Of a stretch of DNA of 56,439 bases, positions 30,166 to 38,105 are shown piece by piece. The position numbers were made by a program, and so were the translations under genes. This DNA comes from an uncultured Bacteroidales bacterium (GTDB lineage: Bacteria > Bacteroidota > Bacteroidia > Bacteroidales > P3). The DNA lies in NCBI GenBank assembly GCA_900319865.1, contig ONQD01000015.1, forward strand, positions 1-56,439, in the 5' to 3' direction. Every line of letters starts with the position of its first letter. The stretch's first letter is position 1. The notes beneath the pieces are model-generated. The model was not told the origin of the DNA and ran no database searches. It worked only from the letters and a program-made list of their open reading frames with translations.

Positions 30166-30548
30166 CTAATAATTTTTGACATATTGCAATTATGCCCCTT
30201 TCGGGTCCCTATTGCCCCCCCTGCAGCTTATTGTTAACAAGTGTCTTCGTTCCACCCACCTCCCTTATCAATCAACTCCCAAGTCACCCTATGCCGTGTT
30301 TGTTTCCACCCAGTAGGTTAATAGGAACTTAATAAGAGCTGGGGAAGGGGTGAATGGTTATCGGAGCTGGGAGGCGGGTGGAAGGGAGGGGGTTGGGAGG
30401 AGGACGGGATTGCCTTCGGGAGATGGGCGGAAGCGGGGCGAGGGCAGAGCGAAGTAAGGGTGAAGGCAGGGCGAAGGCAGGGCGAACGGATGGGGAAGTG
30501 TAGGGGATGGAAATGGGGGCGGATTGTGGTTGAATGGAAAAAAATGTG
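30166..30548. other. Non-coding purine-rich spacer
   Basis: The plus strand from about 30340 to 30535 is almost pure G/A with many GGG and GGGG runs and short repeated phrases such as GGCAGGGCGAA. No gene or RNA is recognised; short frames here have biased composition and no start context. It separates the divergent GH2 and rsgA promoters. Confidence 0.7.
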
Positions 30549-30556
30549 TATTTTTG
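30549..30556 (+). promoter_or_regulatory. -7 box (TATTTTTG) ahead of rsgA
   Basis: TAnnTTTG match about 300 nt upstream of rsgA. The resulting long leader contains no recognised element and only very short frames. Confidence 0.5.
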
Positions 30557-30853
30557 CAAAATAATACCGACGGTTGAACCCTTAGATAACATGCAGTTTG
30601 TTTTGGGGATATAGTACAGGTGCATTTTGAATGATATGCGACTGGATTTCAGATGAAAAGCAGTTATGTCAAAGATGGAAGGCGGTTGCATTCAGGATGA
30701 TGGATGGTTGGAGATTGGGTGAAAGGTGTGGTTGGTTTTGAGACGACATTCGGACGGAAAAGAGTTGGCAATTTTGTGGTGAGGCTGGATGGAATTGTGG
30801 TTTGGAACTGGATGGAGTGGGGCGGAAGGCTGTGGGTGTTTGAATAAAAAAAG

Positions 30854-31822
30854 ATGTTGAGTATGCAAGGACTTGTATTGCGCACTACGGGCAGCTGGTA
30901 TAAGGTGCTGCCGAAAGAGAATGACAGAGACATGCTGGTGGACTGCCGGTTGCGAGGCAATTACCGTTTGCGCGGTAATAAGCAGACCAATCCCGTGGCT
31001 GTGGGCGACTGGGTGGAATATGCTATGCAGGAGGACGGTACGGGGGTGATTTCGGAGGTGCAGGACCGCCGCAACTATATTGTGCGCCGGGCTACCAAAC
31101 TGAGCAAGCAAACCCATGTCATTGCCGCCAATATCGACTGTTTGTGCGTTGTGGCCACATTGGCGTTTCCGCGTACGTCGACGGGCTTTATAGACCGCTT
31201 GCTGGTCACCGCCGAGGCCTACCACATACCGGCCTGCATAGTGTTCAACAAGGTGGACCTCTATGACGAGGGTTTGAGGGAGATGCACAACGAGTTGAAG
31301 TCCATTTACGAGCAGGCTGGATATAAAGTATATGCGGTCAGCGCGTTGGAGGGCGAAGGATTGGAGGAGGTGAGGCAGTTGATTGGCGGGCGGACGGTGC
31401 TGTTCAGTGGGCACTCGGGAGTGGGCAAGTCGGCCTTGCTGAATGCCTTGGTGCCGCAGTTGGAGCTGAGGGTGGGCGAGGTGAGCGACTGGAGCATGAA
31501 GGGCAAGCATACCACTACGTTTGCCGAGATGTATGTGGTGGATGTGACTGGAGCCGACGGCGCTACCCGGACAGCGCATATCATTGACACCCCGGGCATA
31601 AAGGAGTTCGGAATGGTGGATTTCAAACCGGAAGAGTTGTCGCACTTTTTCCCCGAGATGCGCGAGGTGCTGCACGGGTGCTATTTTGCCAACTGCACCC
31701 ACCGCCACGAACCCCGCTGCGCGGTGAAGGAGGCTGTGGAAGAGGGAACTGTGAGCGCGGAACGGTATAACAATTATCTGGGTATATTCGAGCAGGTGAA
31801 GGATGAGAATGCCACGAATTAG
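30854..31822 (+). CDS. rsgA: Ribosome small subunit-dependent GTPase A
   Basis: 322 residues, a circularly permuted GTPase acting in 30S maturation. OB-fold N-terminal domain (VVGDW-like AVGDWVEYA near 49), then G4 NKVD (132-135), G1 GHSGVGKS (186-193), G3 DTPG (245-248). Zinc knuckle: Cys276, Cys281, His283, Cys289, with the spacing of the family. The start at 30854 is ATG; the in-frame ATG at 30863 is an alternative. Length is normal. Confidence 0.95.
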   Translation: MLSMQGLVLRTTGSWYKVLPKENDRDMLVDCRLRGNYRLRGNKQTNPVAVGDWVEYAMQEDGTGVISEVQDRRNYIVRRATKLSKQTHVIAANIDCLCVVATLAFPRTSTGFIDRLLVTAEAYHIPACIVFNKVDLYDEGLREMHNELKSIYEQAGYKVYAVSALEGEGLEEVRQLIGGRTVLFSGHSGVGKSALLNALVPQLELRVGEVSDWSMKGKHTTTFAEMYVVDVTGADGATRTAHIIDTPGIKEFGMVDFKPEELSHFFPEMREVLHGCYFANCTHRHEPRCAVKEAVEEGTVSAERYNNYLGIFEQVKDENATN

Positions 31823-31913
31823 GGTATCCGGCCATTGGTTGGACGCAATGGGTGCGCTATGAAGGATATGGGCTATGGATGGAGAATATTTTTTAAATAT
31901 AAAGCACAATAGA

Positions 31914-32858
31914 ATGAAGAAATTGATGGTATTGATGGCTGTGGGCATGATGTGCCTGGCAGCTTGTGGTCAGGGCCCGAAAGGGAACAAGGGAAACTCG
32001 CGACATGAGGGCGGAATGGGGATGGACAAGGAGGCCGACAGCGCGTTTGTGGCACTGAAGAACGAGACTGTGGCGAAGTTCAAGCAACTTGTGTTTGAAG
32101 ACCCTGTGACCGGCAAACAGATGGAGTACAACCTGTTTGTTCCCGACTGCTATGACGGGAAGACGGCGTTGCCGTTGGTGCTCTTTATGGCAGATGCAAG
32201 CACGGCTGGCAAGGAGGTTACGGCACCGCTCACCCAGGGTTATGGTGCCTTGGTGTTTGCCTCGGAGCGGGACCAGCGGGTGCATCCCTCGTTTGTGCTG
32301 GTGCCGCAATATAGCGATTGGGCGGTGCAGGACGATTGGAGCACCACCGACGAGGTGGAGATGACCCTGAGACTGCTCAAGGCAGTGGTGGAGGAATATG
32401 GTGTTGACGAGAAGCGATTGTACACCACAGGACAGTCGATGGGCGGCATGATGTCGTTCTATTTCAATATAGTACACCCCGAACTTTTTGCGGCATCGCT
32501 TTTTGTGAGCAGCCAGTGGGACACCTCGAAAATGAAAGATTTCGGCAACAAGCGGTTTTTCTATATTGTGGCCGGCGGCGACAAGAAGGCCTATGGCGGG
32601 ATGTGCGGGTTGGCAGAGGTGCTGAGCAAGGCGGGAGCCAAGGTGGATTCGGCCACATGGAGCGCCAAACTGCCTGTGGCCGAGCAGGAACGGCTGGCCG
32701 AAGAACTGATAGGGCGCGGCGGACATATCAACTTCATAAAATGGGAGACGGGCAGTGTGCTGCCGGAGAGCGGACGGGCGATGGAACACATGGCCTCGTT
32801 CGATTATGGGTATAAACTGGCTGCCGTACGCGACTGGCTGTTTAGGCAAAGCAAGTAG
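31914..32858 (+). CDS. Lipoprotein alpha/beta hydrolase (esterase / phospholipase-like)
   Basis: 314 residues with lipobox CLAAC (Cys18 or so). The fold resembles poly(3-hydroxybutyrate) depolymerase-like or feruloyl esterase-like carboxylesterases: YNLFVPDCYDGKTALPLV opens the domain, nucleophile Ser175 sits in GQSMGGMMS, YIVAGGDKKAYGG may hold the acid and GRGGHINF the base. Substrate not predictable. An in-frame ATG at 31875 would put a charged stretch in front of the signal peptide, so 31914 is used. It follows rsgA by 91 nt on the same strand. Confidence 0.8.
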   Translation: MKKLMVLMAVGMMCLAACGQGPKGNKGNSRHEGGMGMDKEADSAFVALKNETVAKFKQLVFEDPVTGKQMEYNLFVPDCYDGKTALPLVLFMADASTAGKEVTAPLTQGYGALVFASERDQRVHPSFVLVPQYSDWAVQDDWSTTDEVEMTLRLLKAVVEEYGVDEKRLYTTGQSMGGMMSFYFNIVHPELFAASLFVSSQWDTSKMKDFGNKRFFYIVAGGDKKAYGGMCGLAEVLSKAGAKVDSATWSAKLPVAEQERLAEELIGRGGHINFIKWETGSVLPESGRAMEHMASFDYGYKLAAVRDWLFRQSK

Positions 32859-33085
32859 TTGAAGATATGTGGCTTGTGGCGGAGCCTGTGCGGCGAAAAC
32901 GAGTCTCTATTTTAAAGGATAAAGACACTTGCCCGGTGCCGAGAAGCTGCGCGAGATACTTTTTTCAGTGAAATAAAATATTATTGTTCTTTTTTCGTTA
33001 TGAAAAGAAGAGTTGCGGAGGCTGGAGCGGGGATACGGTAGTGGGAGGCTGACGCAATGATTTGTATGTAAGGAAGAAACATGTA

Positions 33086-33880
33086 ATGAAACAATATTTG
33101 GATTTATTGCAGCATGTGCTGGATAACGGAGTAGAGAAAGAGGACCGCACAGGGACGGGCACAATCAGTGTGTTTGGCTATCAGATGCGGTTCCACCTTG
33201 ACGACGGCTTCCCGTTGCTCACCACCAAAAAGCTGCATTTGCGTTCTATAATATACGAGTTGCTGTGGTTTCTGCGTGGCGAAACGAATGTGAAGTACCT
33301 GCACGACCACAAGGTGAGCATTTGGGACGAATGGGCTGGGCCAGACGGAGAGCTGGGTCCCATATACGGACACCAGTGGCGTTCGTGGGGATGTGCCGAC
33401 GGCCGCCATGTGGACCAGATAAGCAATCTGATAAACGAGATAAAAAGCAACCCTGACTCGCGACGCCTGCTGGTGTCGGCGTGGAATGTGGGCGAGTTGG
33501 AGCAGATGCATCTGCCTCCTTGCCACATATTGTTCCAGTTCTATGTGTCGGAGGGACGATTGAGCTGCCAGCTCTATCAGCGGTCGGCCGACATATTTCT
33601 GGGGGTGCCATTCAATATTGCATCGTATGCATTGTTTACCATGATGATAGCGCAGACGTGCGGATTGAAGTATGGCGACTTTGTGCACACGCTGGGCGAC
33701 GCACATATCTACAAAAACCACATAGAGCAGTGCCGCCTTCAGCTCACACGCAACCCGAGACCGCTACCCACCATGCGTATCAATCCTGAGAAACGGGACA
33801 TCTTCGGCTTCGACTATGAGGATTTTGTATTGGAGGGCTATGACCCCCATCCGCATATCAAGGGCGAGGTGAGCGTTTGA
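33086..33880 (+). CDS. thyA: Thymidylate synthase
   Basis: 264 residues, the same length as the E. coli enzyme. Converts dUMP to dTMP with methylene-tetrahydrofolate. Visible motifs: [12 protein letters not shown] at about 22, [17 protein letters not shown], active-site Cys146 in [30 protein letters not shown] and [15 protein letters not shown] at 33086 matches the usual start. Its stop overlaps the next gene if that gene begins with TTG at 33877. First of a thyA-manC-asnS run. Confidence 0.97.
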   Translation: MKQYLDLLQHVLDNGVEKEDRTGTGTISVFGYQMRFHLDDGFPLLTTKKLHLRSIIYELLWFLRGETNVKYLHDHKVSIWDEWAGPDGELGPIYGHQWRSWGCADGRHVDQISNLINEIKSNPDSRRLLVSAWNVGELEQMHLPPCHILFQFYVSEGRLSCQLYQRSADIFLGVPFNIASYALFTMMIAQTCGLKYGDFVHTLGDAHIYKNHIEQCRLQLTRNPRPLPTMRINPEKRDIFGFDYEDFVLEGYDPHPHIKGEVSV

Positions 33881-35031
33881 AAAAACAATTTAAAAAAGAA
33901 GAAATAATAGTTAGAGATTTGGACAAAAACACATATTGCATCATTATGGCCGGAGGCTATGGAAGCCGTTTCTGGCCTATCTGCAGGGACGATAACCCGA
34001 AGCAGTTTATAGACATACTGGGCAACGGCCAGTCAATGTTGCAGACCACATTCGAGCGGTATGAGCGTATCTGCCCCCGTGAGAATATCATTATAGTTAC
34101 GGCCAAAGCCTATGCCGAAAGGGTGAGGGAACAGATAAAGGGTTTGCTGCCCTATCAGGTGCTGAGTGAGCCCACCCGACGCAACACGGCCCCCTGCATA
34201 GCCTACGCCGCATCGGTGATTGGCGAGATGAATCCCAACGCCAACGTGATAGTGACCCCGTCGGACCACGCGGTATTCGGCCGGGCCAAGTTTGAGCACG
34301 ACATGGAGCAGGCGCTGGCTATCACGGCCAAGAACGACTATATTGTCACTATCGGGGTGCCACCCACCAACCCCAATGTGAAATACGGCTATATACAGTT
34401 TGCCGAGGAGTCGGCGCTTCCGGAGGTGCCCGATTTGCACAAGGTGATTACTTTCACCGAGAAACCCCCGCTGGAGATGGCCAAAGAGTTTATCAAGACG
34501 GGAGAGTTCTTCTGGAATTCGGGACTCTTTGTGTGGCGGCTGCCCACACTGCGCAAGGCTTTCAAGGACCATTTGCCCTATATAGAGAACAGTTTCTTTG
34601 AGTTGAAGGCCGAGACACCGGCTGCCGAGGTGGACCGGGTGTATTCGCAGAGCGTGGCCATATCGGTTGATTTCGGCATTATGGAACATGCCGAGAATGT
34701 GTATGTGCTGCAGGCTTCTTTCGGATGGTCGGATGTGGAGACATGGGATTCGCTGTTCGACAACTGTCTGGTGGACATAAACAACAACGGCATAGTTTCG
34801 GGACAGGTGTTTGCCTACGATGTGCGCAACACGTTGGTGCATGTGCCTGCCGACCAGACAGTGGTGCTTCAGGGACTGGACGGCTACATTGTGGCCAGCG
34901 ACGGCAAGACCCTCATGGTGTGTTCACGCAGTAAGGAGGACAATATATTGAAATATGCATCGGATGTGGAGTTGGCCAAGATGAAGGGCTACCACGAGAC
35001 GGTGGCCAAGTTGAACGAAGAGAAAATATAA
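33877..35031 (+). CDS. manC: Mannose-1-phosphate guanylyltransferase
   Basis: Makes GDP-mannose from GTP and mannose-1-phosphate, feeding fucose, mannose and polysaccharide synthesis. The N-terminal signature [23 protein letters not shown] is plain, followed by [36 protein letters not shown] and [11 protein letters not shown]. Only the GMP domain is present; no C-terminal isomerase domain as in bifunctional forms. No ATG precedes the signature; start codon choices are TTG at 33877 (4-nt overlap with the thyA stop) or TTG at 33919, which gives [13 protein letters not shown] and matches the N-terminus of relatives better. Length 384 or 370 residues. Confidence 0.92.
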   Translation: MKKQFKKEEIIVRDLDKNTYCIIMAGGYGSRFWPICRDDNPKQFIDILGNGQSMLQTTFERYERICPRENIIIVTAKAYAERVREQIKGLLPYQVLSEPTRRNTAPCIAYAASVIGEMNPNANVIVTPSDHAVFGRAKFEHDMEQALAITAKNDYIVTIGVPPTNPNVKYGYIQFAEESALPEVPDLHKVITFTEKPPLEMAKEFIKTGEFFWNSGLFVWRLPTLRKAFKDHLPYIENSFFELKAETPAAEVDRVYSQSVAISVDFGIMEHAENVYVLQASFGWSDVETWDSLFDNCLVDINNNGIVSGQVFAYDVRNTLVHVPADQTVVLQGLDGYIVASDGKTLMVCSRSKEDNILKYASDVELAKMKGYHETVAKLNEEKI

Positions 35032-35044
35032 AAAGTATAACTAT

Positions 35045-36451
35045 ATGAAACGTATTGAAATTGTACATTTGTTTGACGGCAGTGTAGAACAGTTGATAGA
35101 CAGCACTGTCAATGTGAAAGGCTGGGTGCGTACCAAACGCGGAAACAAGAATGTGGCTTTCATTGCACTGAACGACGGTTCGACCATTAATAATATCCAG
35201 ATTGTTGTGGATCTGGCAAAATTCGACGAGGAATTGCTGCGCCGCATCACCACGGGGGCATGCATCAGTGTGGACGGCAAACTGGTGAAGTCGCAGGGAG
35301 CCGGACAGGCCGTTGAGGTGCAGGCCGAAAATATTGTGCTTTATGGCGAAGCCGACCCGGAGAGCTATCCCTTGCAGAAGAAGGGCCATTCGATGGAGTT
35401 TCTGCGTGAGATAGGTCATCTGCGTCCCCGCACCAATACGTTCGGGGCTATATGCCGTATCCGCCACAATATGGCCTACGCCATACACACTTTCTTCCAC
35501 GAGAGAGGTTTCTTCTATTTCCACACACCGCTGATTACCGCTTCCGACTGCGAAGGGGCCGGCGAGATGTTCCAGGTGACCACGCTCGACATGAAGAACC
35601 CGCCGCGCAAGGAGGATGGCAGCATTGACTACGAGCAGGACTTTTTCGGCAAACAGACTGCCCTCACCGTTAGCGGACAGCTGGAAGGCGAGCTGGGCGC
35701 CACGGCTTTGGGAAAGATTTATACTTTCGGTCCCACCTTCCGCGCCGAGAACAGCAACACTCCGCGCCACTTGGCCGAGTTCTGGATGATTGAGCCGGAG
35801 ATGGCTTTCTATGACATTGACGACCTCACGGCTCTCGAAGAGGAGTTTATCAAATATTGCGTCAGCTGGGCATTGGAACACTGCAAGGACGATCTCCAGT
35901 TCCTCAACAACATGATAGACAAGGGACTTATTGAGCGCCTGCAGGGAGTGGTGAATACCGACTTTGTGCGCCTGCCCTATACCGAGGGTATCCGCATATT
36001 GGAAGAGGCTGTGAAGAAAGGCCATAAGTTTGAGTTCCCGGTGTATTGGGGTGTCGACCTGGCCAGCGAGCATGAGCGCTACCTGGTGGAAGAGCACTTC
36101 AAGAAACCGGTTATCATGATTGACTATCCCAAGGAGATTAAGGCTTTCTATATGAAGCAGAACGACGACGGCAAGACCGTGCAGGGCACCGATGTGCTTT
36201 TCCCGCAGATTGGCGAGATTATCGGTGGCTCGGTTCGTGAAGAGAGTTACGACAAGCTGCTGGCCTCTATCAACGAGCGTAACATTCCAATGAAGGATAT
36301 GTGGTGGTATCTCGATACCCGCCGCTATGGCACTTGCCCGCACGCCGGCTTTGGCCTCGGCTTTGAGCGCTTGATGCTTTTCGTTACCGGAATGGCCAAC
36401 ATCCGCGACGTCATCCCCTTCCCCCGCACACCCAAGACCGCAGAGTTTTAA
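35045..36451 (+). CDS. asnS: Asparagine-tRNA ligase
   Basis: 468 residues, class IIb aminoacyl-tRNA synthetase. Anticodon-binding OB fold (residues about 18-105: [19 protein letters not shown]), motif 1 around [16 protein letters not shown], the central [13 protein letters not shown] stretch, motif 2 [19 protein letters not shown] and motif 3 [15 protein letters not shown]. The Asn-type (not Asp) signature is given by the region around HAGFGLG. 13 nt after manC; a perfect terminator follows. Confidence 0.96.
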   Translation: MKRIEIVHLFDGSVEQLIDSTVNVKGWVRTKRGNKNVAFIALNDGSTINNIQIVVDLAKFDEELLRRITTGACISVDGKLVKSQGAGQAVEVQAENIVLYGEADPESYPLQKKGHSMEFLREIGHLRPRTNTFGAICRIRHNMAYAIHTFFHERGFFYFHTPLITASDCEGAGEMFQVTTLDMKNPPRKEDGSIDYEQDFFGKQTALTVSGQLEGELGATALGKIYTFGPTFRAENSNTPRHLAEFWMIEPEMAFYDIDDLTALEEEFIKYCVSWALEHCKDDLQFLNNMIDKGLIERLQGVVNTDFVRLPYTEGIRILEEAVKKGHKFEFPVYWGVDLASEHERYLVEEHFKKPVIMIDYPKEIKAFYMKQNDDGKTVQGTDVLFPQIGEIIGGSVREESYDKLLASINERNIPMKDMWWYLDTRRYGTCPHAGFGLGFERLMLFVTGMANIRDVIPFPRTPKTAEF

Positions 36452-36505
36452 ACGGAGTACCTCCGCAGGTGTTAGAACTGCTCACTCCACTGAGCAGAAA
36501 ATACA

Positions 36506-36535
36506 AAAAACTGCGCACTCGAGTGCGCAGTTTTT
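36506..36535. terminator. Bidirectional terminator after asnS
   Basis: AAAAACTGCGCACTC and GAGTGCGCAGTTTTT form a perfect 30-bp palindrome, placed between asnS and the converging ATPase gene. Confidence 0.92.
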
Positions 36536-36580
36536 GTTTTTGTCTAGAGAGGTGGCCAGTAAATTACACCTTTTCCGGTG

Positions 36581-37717
36581 CTATGCCAACAGCCTCCGAA
36601 TCCACAAACTGAAGAACCTGTCGTTGACACGGAATTGCTTTGCATCCTCAACGACGTAGTCCTCCGAGAGGAGCCTCTTGATTGCCGACTGTACCGAACT
36701 GGCAGAAGGCAGTTTATGGCGTTTGATAAAGTCGGCTGACGTTATTTGTTTGGCAACACCTTCCTCTGCGATGGCATACAACAACATCTTCTGCTTGATT
36801 GTCATTCGTGATAGTTGTTCTCTGTAATAATAGTCGTTGCCTGCAAGAATATCGCTGATGGCAGTCTCCAGAGTTTTTTGAAAGCATGTGCCTCCTTTCG
36901 GAGTGTTGGCAAAGGCTTCGTTCATTGTCTTTTGCACGTAATATGTATGACCCTCATACATTTCATACACATCTTTGGCGACCTCTGCATCCAGTAACCT
37001 CCCCTTCTCTTGGAACTTCTGACACATGAATTCGACATAGACATCCCTGTCTATTGCCCCCAGGTTTATGTTGTCAGCACTCTTATAGAATGGGTGGATT
37101 CTGCTGTTGAACATCTGCTCCAGCATGTGTCGCTCGCTACCAGCGAACACAAAACGGCAATTGTCTATCCGTTGAATATGGCCTCTGAGCAGAGCCTCGA
37201 TGTTCTTCTCTGGATATTTCGCCACTTGTTGGAACTCGTCGATGGCAACGATACACGGCTTATCCGCCTGCTGCAGATAGCCGAAGATCTCTTCAAGCGT
37301 ATATTCAGGCCGTTCGATGTCACCAAGACCCACACTGAATGTTGGAAGCCCTGTGTTAGCGTCAAACCCCATATTACCTGCAATGCTGCGTAAGGCTTTC
37401 ACAAAGCTCTGGACCATCTTTTTACCGCGGGGCACCGTCTGTTCATACACTGTCCGTCCCAGCTCATGCACCAACTCTTGCAGGCAGGTGGTGTGAAGGA
37501 TATCCACGAAAAAAGTGTAGTAATTATCGTGCAGCACAGGCTGGTCAAAACAATACTGGATTAGGCCCGTCTTGCCCATGCGTCGGTCAGACTTCAGCAC
37601 CACATCGTTTCCGTTGGTCAGCAGTTTAATCATCCGTTCCGACTCAGCCTTGCGGTCGCAGAAATACTCAGGACGGATACGTCCAGATACTACAAAAGGA
37701 TTCTCTTCCATAATCAT
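36581..37717 (-). CDS. Solitary AAA (archaeal-type) ATPase with C-terminal winged helix
   Basis: 378 residues. Short N-terminal FVVSGRIRPEYFCDRKAE introduces the P-loop: Walker A SDRRMGKTG, Walker B CIVAIDEFQQVAKYPE, sensor-like FVFAGSERHML; middle arginine-rich region; C-terminal winged helix (SASSVQSAIKRLL, RVNDRFFSLWIRRLL). Related to the archaeal ATPase/ORC-like family common in Bacteroidales; the DUF234 or DUF4143 nuclease-like tail is absent. Cellular role unknown. Starts possible at ATG 37717 or 37711. It is monocistronic, and the promoter region is overlaid by the 37766-37812 repeats. Confidence 0.85.
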   Translation of the reverse strand: MIMEENPFVVSGRIRPEYFCDRKAESERMIKLLTNGNDVVLKSDRRMGKTGLIQYCFDQPVLHDNYYTFFVDILHTTCLQELVHELGRTVYEQTVPRGKKMVQSFVKALRSIAGNMGFDANTGLPTFSVGLGDIERPEYTLEEIFGYLQQADKPCIVAIDEFQQVAKYPEKNIEALLRGHIQRIDNCRFVFAGSERHMLEQMFNSRIHPFYKSADNINLGAIDRDVYVEFMCQKFQEKGRLLDAEVAKDVYEMYEGHTYYVQKTMNEAFANTPKGGTCFQKTLETAISDILAGNDYYYREQLSRMTIKQKMLLYAIAEEGVAKQITSADFIKRHKLPSASSVQSAIKRLLSEDYVVEDAKQFRVNDRFFSLWIRRLLA

Positions 37718-37742
37718 CGATGTAATCTTTAGTTTCCGGCTG

Positions 37743-37750
37743 CAAAGATA
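37743..37750 (-). promoter_or_regulatory. -7 box (TATCTTTG) for the AAA ATPase
   Basis: Minus-strand TAnnTTTG match 25 nt upstream of the ATG at 37717; the repeat block at 37766-37812 begins 15 bp further upstream and covers the -33 region. Confidence 0.75.
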
Positions 37751-37765
37751 CGAATAATTTTCGAC

Positions 37766-37812
37766 ATTATGCAAATTGCATTATGCAAATTGCATAATGC
37801 AATTTGCATAAT
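37766..37812. repeat. Iterated palindromic sites over the ATPase promoter
   Basis: ATTATGCAAATTGC occurs twice head to tail (37766-37779, 37780-37793) and once inverted (GCAATTTGCATAAT, 37799-37812). Each copy contains the near-palindrome ATGCAAATTGCAT. The block sits upstream of the -7 box of the solitary AAA ATPase. Confidence 0.85.
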
Positions 37813-37880
37813 TGAACAAAGTACACTGAATTAATGGAATAGTAGCGTATTCTCGATACGCGAGAGGGGGGTATAAGATA

Positions 37881-38070
37881 CCCCACACTGCGCTTCCTTC
37901 GGTCGCTTAGTGTGGGGTTAATAGGATTTCGTGCCTTTGGCACGATTGCTGACATCACAAGTGTTTGGGTATGTTTTTTTCGGGGTTTGTAACCTGTACG
38001 GGTAGAAATGTGCTGAAAGCACATCATCCTATTAACCCCACGCTATCTGCCGAAGGCGTATAGTGTGGGG
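37881..38070. mobile_element. 190-bp element with four hairpins and ~62-bp terminal inverted repeats (MITE-like)
   Basis: Outer hairpins CCCCACACT...AGTGTGGGG (37881-37917) and CCCCACGCT...AGTGTGGGG (38036-38070); inner hairpins CGTGCC-TTT-GGCACG (37930-37944) and TGTGCT-GAA-AGCACA (38009-38023). The two halves are imperfect inverted copies of each other: each reads hairpin, GTTAATAGGA, hairpin when followed inward. Between them is a 64-bp non-repeated centre. No transposase is present; classification as a mobile or interspersed element is inference. Confidence 0.6.
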
Positions 38071-38105
38071 TTGGAGAATGATATGCCACTGACACACGGG
38101 AAGTC

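Noticed and set aside
30557-30853. Possible riboswitch in the rsgA leader
   Set aside because: Long but without strong stems or a known aptamer pattern; 15-codon frame inside has no support.
37767-38027. 86-codon minus-strand frame over the palindromes and hairpins
   Set aside because: It runs through inverted repeats, has no start context, and is better explained by the repeat element.
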